Origin: RYN-230 sp963844695
GTDB taxonomy: Bacteria > Actinomycetota > Actinomycetes > Streptosporangiales > Streptosporangiaceae
Length of the DNA: 64,000 nt
Assembly (NCBI GenBank): GCA_963844695.1
Contig: CAWJPL010000045.1
Coordinates: forward strand, 62,001-126,000
Direction: 5' to 3'
Part shown: one piece after another, positions 35,007-43,409 of the stretch
How positions within the stretch are numbered: the stretch's first letter is position 1
How the letters are laid out: each line of letters begins with the position of its first letter
Position numbers and translations under genes: made by a program
The notes under the pieces: generated by a model
Database searches by the model: none
Told to the model about the DNA's origin: nothing
The model's input: only the letters and a program-made list of their open reading frames with translations

Positions 35007-36521
35007 TCAGGCCGCCACGCGGCGCGGCAGACGCTCAGGGACGGACTGGGCGAACCGGAACGCGTCGTCTGGGTCATACCGGCGCTTGACCGCGGTCAGC
35101 CGGGGCAGGTTCGCGCCGTAGTACGCGGCCTTCCAGTCCCGCAGCGCCGGGTCGATGAAGTTCTGGTACGCCTGGGCCGTGCCGAACGGGGCCAGCGCGT
35201 GGTACAGGCCGGCCAGCCAGTCGAGGTTGGCGGAGACCACCGGCGGGCTGTCGCGGGCGGTCCAGGTGGTCTCGCTGTCCATCAGGAACGCGGCGCCGCG
35301 GTGGACGAACGCGGTGGCGTCCGGCGCCACCGCGTTGATCGCACCGCCCCAGGCGAACAGGGTGATTCCGGCGCCGCCTGGGTTGGAGCTGCCCGGCCAG
35401 CGCTCGATCCAGCGGACGGCGGTGTCGATCCCGGCGCCGGGCAGCGGGCCGTCCAGGAAACGCGACTTGGACGCGAACCGGTCGAAGGGCACGTTGCCCG
35501 CGAGCGCCGCCGCGGCGGCCAGGTACGTGCGGTCCTCGATCACCTGGACCGAGGGCCAGGCCGCAGCCAGCACCGGGGCCAGCAGTTCGGCCAGTTCGTG
35601 GCTGGGGCCGAAGTAGAGGCCGAGAGCGGAGACGCCCCGCGCCGGGCTCCCCCCGGTGGCCGGGCCGCCCCCGCTCACGTCGAAGCCGACGCGGCAGGAC
35701 AGGGTGTCCGGGGCGCCGTCCATCAGGGTCTGCATCGCGTCCAGTGCGGCGCCGGCCGCCCGCCACGGCCATTCGAGCCGGTACACCGAGACGTCACCGA
35801 CCCGGGTCGCCCGCAACGTGAAGCGGGTGTTGACGCCGAAGTTGCCGCCACCCCCGCCCTGGCAGGCCCAGAACAGGTCCGGGTGCGACCGGGGGCTCAC
35901 CCTCAGCGCCGCGCCTGAGGCGGTCACCACCCGGGTTTCCAGCAGCGAGTCGCAGGTCAGGCCCAGGTGCCTGCTGGTGAAGCCGAAACCGCCGCCGAGC
36001 AGCAGCCCGGTCAGGCCCACGGACGGGCACCGGCCGGTCGGCGCGGCCACCCCGGTGCCGGCCAGCCCGGCGTAGAAGTCCCGGATGCGGGCGCCCGCGC
36101 CCACCGTGATGGTCATCGACCTGCGGTCCACCCGGACCGAGTTCATCGCGGCCAGCGAGATGAGCAGGCCGCGGCTCGCCGAGTAGCCGCCGTAGCTGTG
36201 CGCCCCGGACCGGGCCGCGAACGGCACCCCGTAGTGACGGGCCCAGCGCAGCGCGACCCGGACGTCCGCGTCGTCGGCGCACATCGCCACCCCGCCGGGA
36301 CGGACGTCCGCGTAGCGCTTGTTGTAGGGGACGCTCGCCACCAGGTACCCGTTCTCACCCGGCCGGAGCAGCCGGCCGCGAAGCCGGCGGGCCAGTGCCT
36401 CCCAGTCCGGCCGCGGCTGCCGCGGCCGGACTGTGGCCCAGCCGAGCTGGGTCCCGGCCGCTGCGACAACCGCGAGTTTCCCCGTCCCGCCGAGCATCGC
36501 GCGCCGGCTGATCTCCCCCAT
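35007..36521 (-). CDS. Secreted berberine-bridge-type FAD-linked oxidase
   Basis: The 504-residue enzyme begins with a likely Tat signal (ISRRAMLGGTGKLAVVAAAG). A PCMH-type FAD domain follows with ARSGAHSYGGYS (His for covalent FAD) and APTGRCPSVGLTGLLLGGGFG (Cys for a second covalent link), indicating bicovalent flavin. The C-terminus, YYGANLPRLTAVKRRYDPDDAFRFAQSVP, is the BBE domain. These oxidases act on sugars, alkaloids or aromatic metabolites outside the cell; the substrate here is unknown. The start at 36521 puts the Tat motif at the extreme N-terminus. Two adjacent palindromes lie about 30-70 bp upstream. Confidence 0.9.
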   Translation of the reverse strand: MGEISRRAMLGGTGKLAVVAAAGTQLGWATVRPRQPRPDWEALARRLRGRLLRPGENGYLVASVPYNKRYADVRPGGVAMCADDADVRVALRWARHYGVPFAARSGAHSYGGYSASRGLLISLAAMNSVRVDRRSMTITVGAGARIRDFYAGLAGTGVAAPTGRCPSVGLTGLLLGGGFGFTSRHLGLTCDSLLETRVVTASGAALRVSPRSHPDLFWACQGGGGGNFGVNTRFTLRATRVGDVSVYRLEWPWRAAGAALDAMQTLMDGAPDTLSCRVGFDVSGGGPATGGSPARGVSALGLYFGPSHELAELLAPVLAAAWPSVQVIEDRTYLAAAAALAGNVPFDRFASKSRFLDGPLPGAGIDTAVRWIERWPGSSNPGGAGITLFAWGGAINAVAPDATAFVHRGAAFLMDSETTWTARDSPPVVSANLDWLAGLYHALAPFGTAQAYQNFIDPALRDWKAAYYGANLPRLTAVKRRYDPDDAFRFAQSVPERLPRRVAA

Positions 36522-36550
36522 CCGTCCCCGCCCCGTTCACGCTAGGTCAA

Positions 36551-36591
36551 CGGCTTACTACCCTAAGCCGCGTCACGCTACTCAGCGTGAC
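36551..36591. promoter_or_regulatory. Two abutting 20-bp palindromes upstream of the BBE oxidase
   Basis: CGGCTTA-N6-TAAGCCG (36551-36570) and GTCACGCT-N4-AGCGTGAC (36572-36591) are both perfect and separated by a single base. They lie directly upstream of the oxidase start on the minus strand, so they are candidate operators for one or two regulators, or a double hairpin in the leader. From here to about 36890 I see no convincing gene on either strand. Confidence 0.55.
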
Positions 36592-36897
36592 TGACGCCGT
36601 CTCGCCGCATGGGTGCGCGCTGGTCCGGGCGTCCGTGCGGGCGCGGTCCGCCGGCCGCTTGCCGGCCGGGGCGATGAGGGTGGCCCAGGGCTCCCAGGTG
36701 CACGGCGGGGCCGCCGGGATGGGGCACGGCATGGGACGCTCAGGGTTTCGCTTGCGGGAATTTGTGGTCAAGCCTCGCGCGCAGGGCCTACGCTCTGAAA
36801 GCACGACAGTACGCACCGCTGTTTGTCCTCGTGCGGTGGGAGGCTGTCAGGGACGCGGGGGCCGTGTCAGAGTCGCCGCGGCGAGGCTGGCCAGGTC

Positions 36898-37017
36898 GCT
36901 GAGCGTGCTCAAGACGTAGCCCGGCTGGCGTTGCTGTACGACATACTGAAGGCCGAGGCGCTGTCCCCGCGTGCCTCGGCAGACCTGGCGAGGAAGGCGA
37001 TCGAGAGATGGACCTGA
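36898..37017 (+). pseudogene. 3' remnant of an XRE/DUF5753-type regulator
   Basis: The frame ending at 37017 reads LALLYDILKAEALSPRASADLARKAIERWT, the characteristic C-terminal helix of the XRE-DUF5753 regulators that normally precede DUF397 genes. Its stop overlaps the DUF397 ATG, as in intact pairs. The helix-turn-helix and DUF5753 body are missing from the 300 bp upstream, so this looks like the tail left after a deletion. Confidence 0.5.
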
Positions 37018-37271
37018 CCGGCGCCCCGTGGCGCAAGTCCTCCTACAGCGGAGGGAACGGCGGTGCATGCGTAGAGGTCGCGGTCGTGCCCGGCTCCAAG
37101 GAGGGCAGCGACTACGTCATCACCATGCGCGACTCCAAGGACCCCGACGGGCCGGTGCTGACCTTCACCCCCGACGAGTGGAAGGCGTTCACCCTCGGCG
37201 TCCAGGACGGCGAGTTCGACGTCGAGGACGACAGCCATGCGGCGAGCGCCCCGGACAGTGCCGAGAGCTGA
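37008..37271 (+). CDS. DUF397 domain-containing protein
   Basis: The 87-residue protein shows the DUF397 signature WRKSSYSGGNGGACVEVAVVPG...VITMRDSKDPDGPVLTFTPDEWKAFTLGVQDGEF. These small proteins pair with XRE/DUF5753 regulators across actinomycetes and may act as antitoxin-like or anti-regulator partners. Here the partner gene is reduced to a fragment, leaving DUF397 orphaned. Confidence 0.9.
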   Translation: MDLTGAPWRKSSYSGGNGGACVEVAVVPGSKEGSDYVITMRDSKDPDGPVLTFTPDEWKAFTLGVQDGEFDVEDDSHAASAPDSAES

Positions 37272-37327
37272 CCGCTAGGGCGAATCCCGCGGAGGCCAGA
37301 CGTGGCCCGGCTGGGCTTACTTCTTTT

Positions 37328-37346
37328 GTAAGACAACTTGTCTTAC
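37328..37346. promoter_or_regulatory. vapBC operator/promoter palindrome
   Basis: GTAAGACAA-C-TTGTCTTAC is a perfect 9-bp inverted repeat with a single central base, ending 9 bp before the vapB ATG. It overlaps a TACGAT -10-like hexamer (37344-37349). This is the expected arrangement for autoregulation by a VapB ribbon-helix-helix dimer. Confidence 0.75.
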
Positions 37347-37355
37347 GATGGAGCT

Positions 37356-37589
37356 ATGACCGAGACCATAACGATCCGCACCGACGCCGACACCGAGCAC
37401 GCTCTCGACATCCTGACCAGTGACGGCAGTTCCCGGTCCGTCGTGATCCGGCAGGCAGTGCTGGAAGCGGCGGCCCGCCGTGAGCGGGCGGCCGAGATGC
37501 GCCGCGCCGTTCTCCGGATGGATCTCGGAGAGCCTGATGGGGTCAACGTCGCCGACGAGCTGTCCCGGTCCCGCGAGGATGAGCGGTAG
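37356..37589 (+). CDS. vapB: Ribbon-helix-helix antitoxin (VapB-type)
   Basis: The 77-residue protein starts MTETITIRTDADTEHALDILTSDGSSRSVVIRQAVLEAA, a strand-helix-helix DNA-binding arm. A charged C-terminal tail (MDLGEPDGVNVADELSRSREDER) that would wrap the toxin follows. Its stop overlaps the toxin start codon by one base (TAGTG), so the pair is translationally coupled. It should neutralise VapC and repress the operon through the palindrome just upstream. Confidence 0.82.
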   Translation: MTETITIRTDADTEHALDILTSDGSSRSVVIRQAVLEAAARRERAAEMRRAVLRMDLGEPDGVNVADELSRSREDER

Positions 37590-37984
37590 TGATCTACCTG
37601 GATTCTGCGGCCGTGGTGAAGCTCGTCCACGCCGAGGCAGAGTCACAAGCTCTGCGTGACTGGCTGGCCGACCGCTCCAGTCTGGGCTGGGTCAGCTCGG
37701 TCCTGGTCGAGGTGGAGACCGTCCGGGCCCTGGCGCGGCATGCGCCAGAGGCCATCGGCCGGCTCCCGCTCATTTTTGACCTCATGCTGCTGGTAGAGAT
37801 CAGCCCGGAGGTGCGTGCTCTCGCCCAGAGGGTAATGCCGCCGGCCGTGCGCACCCTGGACGCGATTCACTTGGCCACCGCGTTGCGCACGAGTGATCAG
37901 CTGACCTCGTTCGTGACTTACGACCGGCGGCTCGCCGATGCGGCTAACGTCGCCGGACTCACCGTCGACAGCCCGGCGAAGTAG
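37589..37984 (+). CDS. vapC: PIN-domain ribonuclease toxin (VapC-type)
   Basis: This 131-residue PIN-fold protein retains the acidic quartet for metal-dependent RNA cleavage: D5 in MIYLDSAAVVKL, E41/E43 in VEVETVRAL, D91 in TLDAIHLATAL and D112 in TYDRRLADAA. That suggests an active toxin. It starts at a GTG overlapping the antitoxin stop. VapC enzymes cleave tRNA or rRNA; the target cannot be told from sequence. Confidence 0.88.
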   Translation: MIYLDSAAVVKLVHAEAESQALRDWLADRSSLGWVSSVLVEVETVRALARHAPEAIGRLPLIFDLMLLVEISPEVRALAQRVMPPAVRTLDAIHLATALRTSDQLTSFVTYDRRLADAANVAGLTVDSPAK

Positions 37985-38011
37985 ACGTCAGCCGGGCGAC
38001 GCTAATGATCC

Positions 38012-39388
38012 TCAGGAGACAGGCGCCACGGATGTGGCGGCACGGCCCGCGGGTTGCGGCTGCGGGTGGCCGGGCGGAGCCGGAGCCGGGTCGCCGGACG
38101 TGGCGGGTGCCGGTGCCAGCCGCGCCGAGATCACGTAAGCCACCACGACGGACACGATGACCAGGGGCATGACCGCCAGCCCGTCCGAGGCCAGCAGCAG
38201 GGAAGCCAGCAGGACCGAGGTCAGCGGCAGCCGGAGCATCACGACGGACATCGCGCCGATGCCCATGGCCACCCCCGCGACCAGCGGCAGCCCGGGCAGG
38301 TGCGACAGTGCCACGCCGCCCACCCCGCCGAGGAACAGGGCCGGGAACGTCGGGCCGCCGCGGAAGCCGCTCAGCGAGATGCCGTAGGCGAGCCCCTTGC
38401 AGGCTATGAGCAGCAGCAGCGCGCCGACCGTGTAGCTGGCGCTGTGCTGGATGAACGGGCCCAGCTGGTCCTGGCCGGAGAACAGCACCTCGGCAGAGCC
38501 CTTGCCGGTCGCGGCGGCGAACGCGATGGCCAGGCCCGCGACGGCCAGGCCGATCAGCGGGGTGACGACCAGGATACGGCGCTCGGAATACGGCCGCAGG
38601 AACAGGCCCAGCCAGCGGATGGCGCTGCCGAGCGGAACCGCCAGCACGCCGATGACCAGCGCCCAGCCGAACTCGGCCGCCGTCGGCGATCCGAAGTGGG
38701 GCAAGTCGGGGATGGCCAGTGAGAACGTGCCCAGCCCCGTCCACGCGTCGAGGCCGATGAAGACCAGGGAACCGATTCCCGCGGCCAGCAGGCCGGGGAC
38801 CAGCACGAGTTCCATCATGGCCCCGCCCAGCCCGGTGGCCTCCATCAGCAGGAACGCCCCGGTCAGCGGGGAGCCGAGCAGGGTGGCGATGGCCGCGAAG
38901 CTGCCCGCCGCCGCGACCACGGTCTGGGTGCGGGCCGGGGCGTCCCGCCTGACCAGCCGGACGGCGATGACCCCGAGCCCCCCGCCGATGGCGATCAGCG
39001 GGGCCTCGGGGCCGAGGACTACGCCCAGGCTCAGCGTCGCGAAGGCGGCGAGCACGATGCCGGGCAGCTCGATGGGAGCGGCCGGCCCGCCGCCCGCCTT
39101 GAACCCGTCGGCGGGGGAGTGGCCGCCGGTCCCGGGCAGGTAGCGGAGGGTGAGCGCGACCAGCACCCCCGCCACCGCCAGCGGCAGCAGCGGCCACCAC
39201 AGCGGCTCGGCGTGGAAGCCCAGGCCTTTGGGCAGGTCGGTGAAGACCCAGCCCTGCATCTTGCTGACCAGCGCGAGGAAGAAGTAAGCCAGCGCCGAGA
39301 CTGGCGCCCCGATGATCGCGGCGAGCACCAGCAGCGCGACGTAACTCCGGGACCGCAGCAGCGCCAGCGGGTCGGATGGCATCGTCAC
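38012..39388 (-). CDS. ClC-family chloride channel/transporter
   Basis: This 458-residue membrane protein has about 10-12 hydrophobic helices and the ClC filter motifs: GSPLTGAFLL, GVVLGPEAPLIAIGGG (GPEAP in place of GREGP, keeping the gating Glu), and GFRGGPTFPALFLGG near the second filter region. The tail is Pro/Ala-rich. The GTG start is preceded by GAGGAGG; an ATG two codons on (39382) is an alternative. It may be a Cl-/H+ antiporter or a channel. It lies 31 bp after the GAP-family gene on the same strand, so the two may be co-transcribed. Confidence 0.9.
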   Translation of the reverse strand: MTMPSDPLALLRSRSYVALLVLAAIIGAPVSALAYFFLALVSKMQGWVFTDLPKGLGFHAEPLWWPLLPLAVAGVLVALTLRYLPGTGGHSPADGFKAGGGPAAPIELPGIVLAAFATLSLGVVLGPEAPLIAIGGGLGVIAVRLVRRDAPARTQTVVAAAGSFAAIATLLGSPLTGAFLLMEATGLGGAMMELVLVPGLLAAGIGSLVFIGLDAWTGLGTFSLAIPDLPHFGSPTAAEFGWALVIGVLAVPLGSAIRWLGLFLRPYSERRILVVTPLIGLAVAGLAIAFAAATGKGSAEVLFSGQDQLGPFIQHSASYTVGALLLLIACKGLAYGISLSGFRGGPTFPALFLGGVGGVALSHLPGLPLVAGVAMGIGAMSVVMLRLPLTSVLLASLLLASDGLAVMPLVIVSVVVAYVISARLAPAPATSGDPAPAPPGHPQPQPAGRAATSVAPVS

Positions 39389-39419
39389 CGCATGTCCTCC
39401 TCAACGGCTAGATCGCGGG

Positions 39420-40064
39420 TCATGTGACGAGCAGGTAGATGCTCTTGCCGGCCAGCCAGAACCCCAGCAGCAGCGAGATCACGATGATCACCAGGTCCTG
39501 ATGGGTGTCCAGCCAGTTCCGCAGCTTCTGGATCAGGGCGCCGGCGGCGGCCGGCCGGAAGGCCGCGGACAGCTCCAGGTACAGGAAGCTGGAGGTGGCC
39601 AGCAGGCAGAACAGCACCAGGATCAGCCACTCCCACACGTTCGAGAGCTTGGCCTGGCTGACCGTGGCCGCACCGGCCGCGACCAGGGCCCACGGCTGGA
39701 GGAAGGCGGCCAGCCCGGCCGCGCTCCACGCCGAGAACCCGTCCAGCCTGGCCATCCAGGCCGGGGTCTTGCGCGGGCGGCCCCGGCGGCGCTCCTGCCG
39801 GACGGCGTAGAGGATCAGCACGACGCCCAGGGTGAGCTTGATGGCCAGGACCGCGGTCAACGGCGCGGTGGCCGGCGCGGGTGGCTTACCCCCGGTGAGC
39901 AGGACCACGGCGCCGATCACCACGACCAGGCAGGCCAGCCAGCCCAGGATGAAGGCCAGGCCTTTCCGGGTGCCCTTCTCGGAACTCAGGATCAGCAGGA
40001 ACGCGATGAGCGGGAAAGGCTCAAGGGCAATGCCCAGGCCGATCAGGAGCAGGTCAAGTACCAC
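39420..40064 (-). CDS. GAP family membrane protein
   Basis: The 214-residue protein has about six membrane helices and matches the GAP (GPL/sulfolipid-addressing) family: LIGLGIALEPFPLIAFLLILSS at the start, GWLACLVVVIGAVVLL, a basic loop RQERRRGRPRKTPAW, and GFWLAGKSIYLLV at the end. In mycobacteria such proteins help move glycolipids to the cell surface; the role here is unknown. It is followed at once by the ClC gene. Confidence 0.82.
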   Translation of the reverse strand: MVLDLLLIGLGIALEPFPLIAFLLILSSEKGTRKGLAFILGWLACLVVVIGAVVLLTGGKPPAPATAPLTAVLAIKLTLGVVLILYAVRQERRRGRPRKTPAWMARLDGFSAWSAAGLAAFLQPWALVAAGAATVSQAKLSNVWEWLILVLFCLLATSSFLYLELSAAFRPAAAGALIQKLRNWLDTHQDLVIIVISLLLGFWLAGKSIYLLVT

Positions 40065-40340
40065 CTGGCCCAGCTCTCCTCATCGACACCACCCCTGCAC
40101 TGACCTTGCCGGGCCAGCGGGGTGTCTGCTTCACCCGCCGGGGGTGAGGAATGGCCCCTCAGCCCGGCTTGCGTGCCCGGCCGTACCGGTCAGGCACGTT
40201 GGCCCAGTTTGCGTACATTTTGCGGCTGGTATGCCCTCCAGGAGGGGCAGGCCGCCTCGATAGAGTGGGCTACAGTCCGTAGAACTTCAGCGCCATTCGC
40301 GGTCACCGGATGTGAGCGCGTGTCGCTGTGGAGCGCAGGC

Positions 40341-43262
40341 ATGGACGGTGGTGCGGACCGGCCAGCCGGGGTGCGCGGCAACGCCGCCGCCCAGGGATTC
40401 CCGCCCGGCATGGGCCCGTTAGTCGGCCGGGGCGACGCGCTGCGCGCGTTCAGGGAGGCCCTCGACGCGTCGGGCACCGGCTCATGCTGCTTCCTCAGCC
40501 TGGTCGGCGAGCCCGGCGCCGGCAAGACGCGCCTGCTGAGCGAGCTGGCCGCGGAGGCCGCCCGGCGGGACGTGGTCGTCCTGGCGGGCCGGGCGGCCGA
40601 GTTCGAGCAGGAGATGCCCCTCGGGGTCGTGGTCGACGCGCTGGACGACCAGGTGGAGTCCGGCCTGCCCAGCCTGGCCACCCGGCTGGGCGCAGGCACC
40701 TGCGGGCTGCTCGCGACCGTCCTGCCGTCCCTGCGGGCCGCCGCGCCTGGCCCGGACGGGCCCGCCGGGCCAGCGCCCGGGCGTGACATGACCGGCCGGT
40801 ACCGGATCTACCGCGGGATGCGCCGCCTGCTGGAGGATCTGGCCGTCCCGCACGGCCTGGTGCTGATCCTCGACGACGTGCACTGGGCCGACAACGCGTC
40901 CATCGAACTGCTGGACCACCTGGTCCGGCACCCGCCCCGCGGCCGGGTGCTGGTAGCCGTCGCCTACCGTCCGGCGCAGGCCCCGGCGCGGCTGGCGGCG
41001 CTGCTCACCCCGGCCACCGGGCCCGCCCGCCAGCTGCTGGTGGGACCGCTGACGGTCGCCGAGACCGAGGAACTGCTCGGCCCCGGCCTGGTCCGGGCGC
41101 GGTACCAGGCGCTGCACGAGGCCAGCGGCGGCAACCCGTTCTACCTGGAAGCACTGGCCCGGATGGATCAGCACACGCCGCTCACGGCGGAGGGTGCCGA
41201 CGGCAGCGAGCTGCCGCCCGCGGTCAGGGCCGCGCTCCAGCTCGAGCTGGACGGCCTGTCGCCAAAGGCCCGGCAGGTGGCGCACGCGGCGGCGGTGGCC
41301 GCGGACGAGTTCGAGCCCGGCCTGGCCGCCGTGGCGGCCGAGGTCAGCGAGGCCGAGGCGCTGGCCGCGCTGAACGAGATGGCCGCCCGTGACATCGTCC
41401 GGCCCGCGTCCGCGGGGCGGCTGCGGTTCAGGCACCCGCTGGTGCGCCGGGCAACCTACGACTGCGCGGCCGCGGGCTGGCGGCTCGGCGCGCACGCCCG
41501 GATCGCCGCGCACCTGGCTGAGGTCGCGGCCCCCGCGGCGTTGCGCGCGCACCACGTGGAGCGGTCAGCACCCTTCGGCGACCAGGCGGCCATCACCACG
41601 TTGCTCGACGCGGCCCGCGAGGTGGCCGCGCACGCGCCCGCCACGGCCGCGCACTGGCTCGAGGCGGCCCGGGACATCATGCCCGCCCCCGACCGCCAGC
41701 TCGAACTGCTCCTCGACGTGGCCCGGCTGCGGGCGGTGAGCGGCCAGCTGGCCGAAGGCCGCGAGGCGGCGCGTGAGGTGCTGCGGCGCCTGCCGCTCGG
41801 TGACCACGCCCGGCGGGCCAAGGCGGCCCGGTTCTGCGCGCTGATGGAACGCCAGCTCGACCGGCCGCAGGAGGCCCGGGCGGTGCTGCTCGACGAACTG
41901 CGCCGGATCCCCGACCCCCAGTCGCCGGCGGCGGTGCCGCTGCGGACCCGGCTGGTGGCCGAGAGCCTCATGCGCGGGGACGTCCGCGCCGCGCAGGCGG
42001 TCCTGGACCTGATCCCGGAAGACCCGGACGCCCTGGAGCCCAGCGTGGCGGTGGCGATCGCGGCACTGCGGCCGCTGCCCGCCTTCGCCCGGGGGCGGGC
42101 CGCCGACGCGGCCCGGTTCATCGAGGCGGCCGGCCAGCTCGTGGCGGCCGCGCCGGACGACCATCTCGCGGAATGGCTCGACGCGGTGGCCTGGCTCTGC
42201 TGGACCGAGACGATGATGGGCCGGGACCAGAGCGCGCTGGGCCATTTTGACCGCGCGGTCGCCATTGCCCGCTCCACCGGCCAGGGCTACATCATCAGCA
42301 ACCTGCTGGCCGGGCAGGCCCGGGTGCTGACGCTGTTCGGCCGGCTGGCGGAGGCCGCCGCGGCCGCGGAAGAAGCGGTCGAGGTGGCCCGCCTGCTCGG
42401 CTCGGGCCATCAGCTGGTCTTCGCGCTGACCCAGCAGTGCCTCGCGGCCAGCTGGTCCGGTGCGGATGCCGCCGCGATACAGATCGGCGAGGAGGCGGCC
42501 CGCACCGGCAAGGGCAACGGGGAATGGTCCGGCGCCCAGGCCCAGTACGCGCTGGCGGTCGCCCTGATCAACGCGGGGCGGCGTGAGGCCGGCCGGGACA
42601 CGATGGCGCAGGCGTGCAACGACCTCAAGCGGCCCATGCTCGATCAGCGCAGCCTGCTGGCGGCCTGTGAGGTGATGGCCGACGTGGAGGCCGGGAGCGG
42701 CCGCCCGGACGAGGCCAGCCGCTGGGCCGGTCACGCGGTGAAGGTCGCCCGGGCCGGCCAGGAGGCCAGCGCCGCGCTGGCGCGTGCGCACGCCCTGCGC
42801 GGCGCCGAGCCCCGGGCCGCGGCCGCGGCGGCGGGCGGCGCCGCGCAGTCCCTGGCCACCGCCGGCCTGCTCATCGACGCCGGCCGGGCCCGGCTGTGCG
42901 CCGGGCAGTCCTACGCCGCGGCGGGCCTGCACGGCGACGCCCGCAGCGAACTCGCGGCCGCGGCGCAGGTGTTCTCCGACTGCGGCGCCCGCTCCCTGCT
43001 CGCGGCCACCGCACGTGAGCAGCGCAAGCTCGGCGTCCGGGTGCCCGGCCCGGCCAGCACGGGCCGGGGACCCGGGCCGCACGGCCTGACCCAGCGCGAG
43101 CTGGACGTGGTCAAGCTGGTCCGCGAGGGCTACACGAACCAGCAGATCGCCGGGTCGCTCTTCGTCAGCGTCCGGACCGTGGAGACCCACCTGTCCCACG
43201 CCTTCGCCAAGCTCGGCGTGTCCTCGCGGACCGGCCTGCTCAAGGCGCTCGGCGAGGTGTGA
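40341..43262 (+). CDS. LAL-type LuxR-family ATPase regulator
   Basis: The 973-residue regulator opens with an AAA/STAND ATPase: LVGRGDALRAF, Walker A LVGEPGAGKTRLL (near residue 55), Walker B LVLILDDVHWADNASIELL and ASGGNPFYLEAL. A long helical repeat region follows. The C-terminal LuxR helix-turn-helix is GLTQRELDVVKLVREGYTNQQIAGSLFVSVRTVETHLSHAFAKLGVSSRTGL. The ATG at 40341 has GGAGCGCAGG nearby; an open frame extends further upstream without better signals. It precedes the hydrolase-GMC pair on the same strand and is the natural candidate to activate it. Confidence 0.93.
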   Translation: MDGGADRPAGVRGNAAAQGFPPGMGPLVGRGDALRAFREALDASGTGSCCFLSLVGEPGAGKTRLLSELAAEAARRDVVVLAGRAAEFEQEMPLGVVVDALDDQVESGLPSLATRLGAGTCGLLATVLPSLRAAAPGPDGPAGPAPGRDMTGRYRIYRGMRRLLEDLAVPHGLVLILDDVHWADNASIELLDHLVRHPPRGRVLVAVAYRPAQAPARLAALLTPATGPARQLLVGPLTVAETEELLGPGLVRARYQALHEASGGNPFYLEALARMDQHTPLTAEGADGSELPPAVRAALQLELDGLSPKARQVAHAAAVAADEFEPGLAAVAAEVSEAEALAALNEMAARDIVRPASAGRLRFRHPLVRRATYDCAAAGWRLGAHARIAAHLAEVAAPAALRAHHVERSAPFGDQAAITTLLDAAREVAAHAPATAAHWLEAARDIMPAPDRQLELLLDVARLRAVSGQLAEGREAAREVLRRLPLGDHARRAKAARFCALMERQLDRPQEARAVLLDELRRIPDPQSPAAVPLRTRLVAESLMRGDVRAAQAVLDLIPEDPDALEPSVAVAIAALRPLPAFARGRAADAARFIEAAGQLVAAAPDDHLAEWLDAVAWLCWTETMMGRDQSALGHFDRAVAIARSTGQGYIISNLLAGQARVLTLFGRLAEAAAAAEEAVEVARLLGSGHQLVFALTQQCLAASWSGADAAAIQIGEEAARTGKGNGEWSGAQAQYALAVALINAGRREAGRDTMAQACNDLKRPMLDQRSLLAACEVMADVEAGSGRPDEASRWAGHAVKVARAGQEASAALARAHALRGAEPRAAAAAAGGAAQSLATAGLLIDAGRARLCAGQSYAAAGLHGDARSELAAAAQVFSDCGARSLLAATAREQRKLGVRVPGPASTGRGPGPHGLTQRELDVVKLVREGYTNQQIAGSLFVSVRTVETHLSHAFAKLGVSSRTGLLKALGEV

Positions 43263-43409
43263 CCGCGCTGGCCGTCCTCTCCCTGAGCCGGAGCTTCCCG
43301 GGTGGCGCAGCGAAGTCAGGGTTTACCACGATGCGCACCGGTCGCCGCAGGCGGCACTGTGGGAGCAGCAACTGAGGCAGCACAGCAGCGGAGTCCGCAG
43401 GGAGCTCAG

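Noticed and set aside
36547..36816. 89-codon minus-strand open frame upstream of the BBE oxidase
   Set aside because: It covers the two palindromes, has no domain and no ribosome site; treated as non-coding.
41565..43199. 544-codon minus-strand open frame inside the LAL gene
   Set aside because: It is a shadow of the LuxR-family ATPase gene; no motif or ribosome site supports it.
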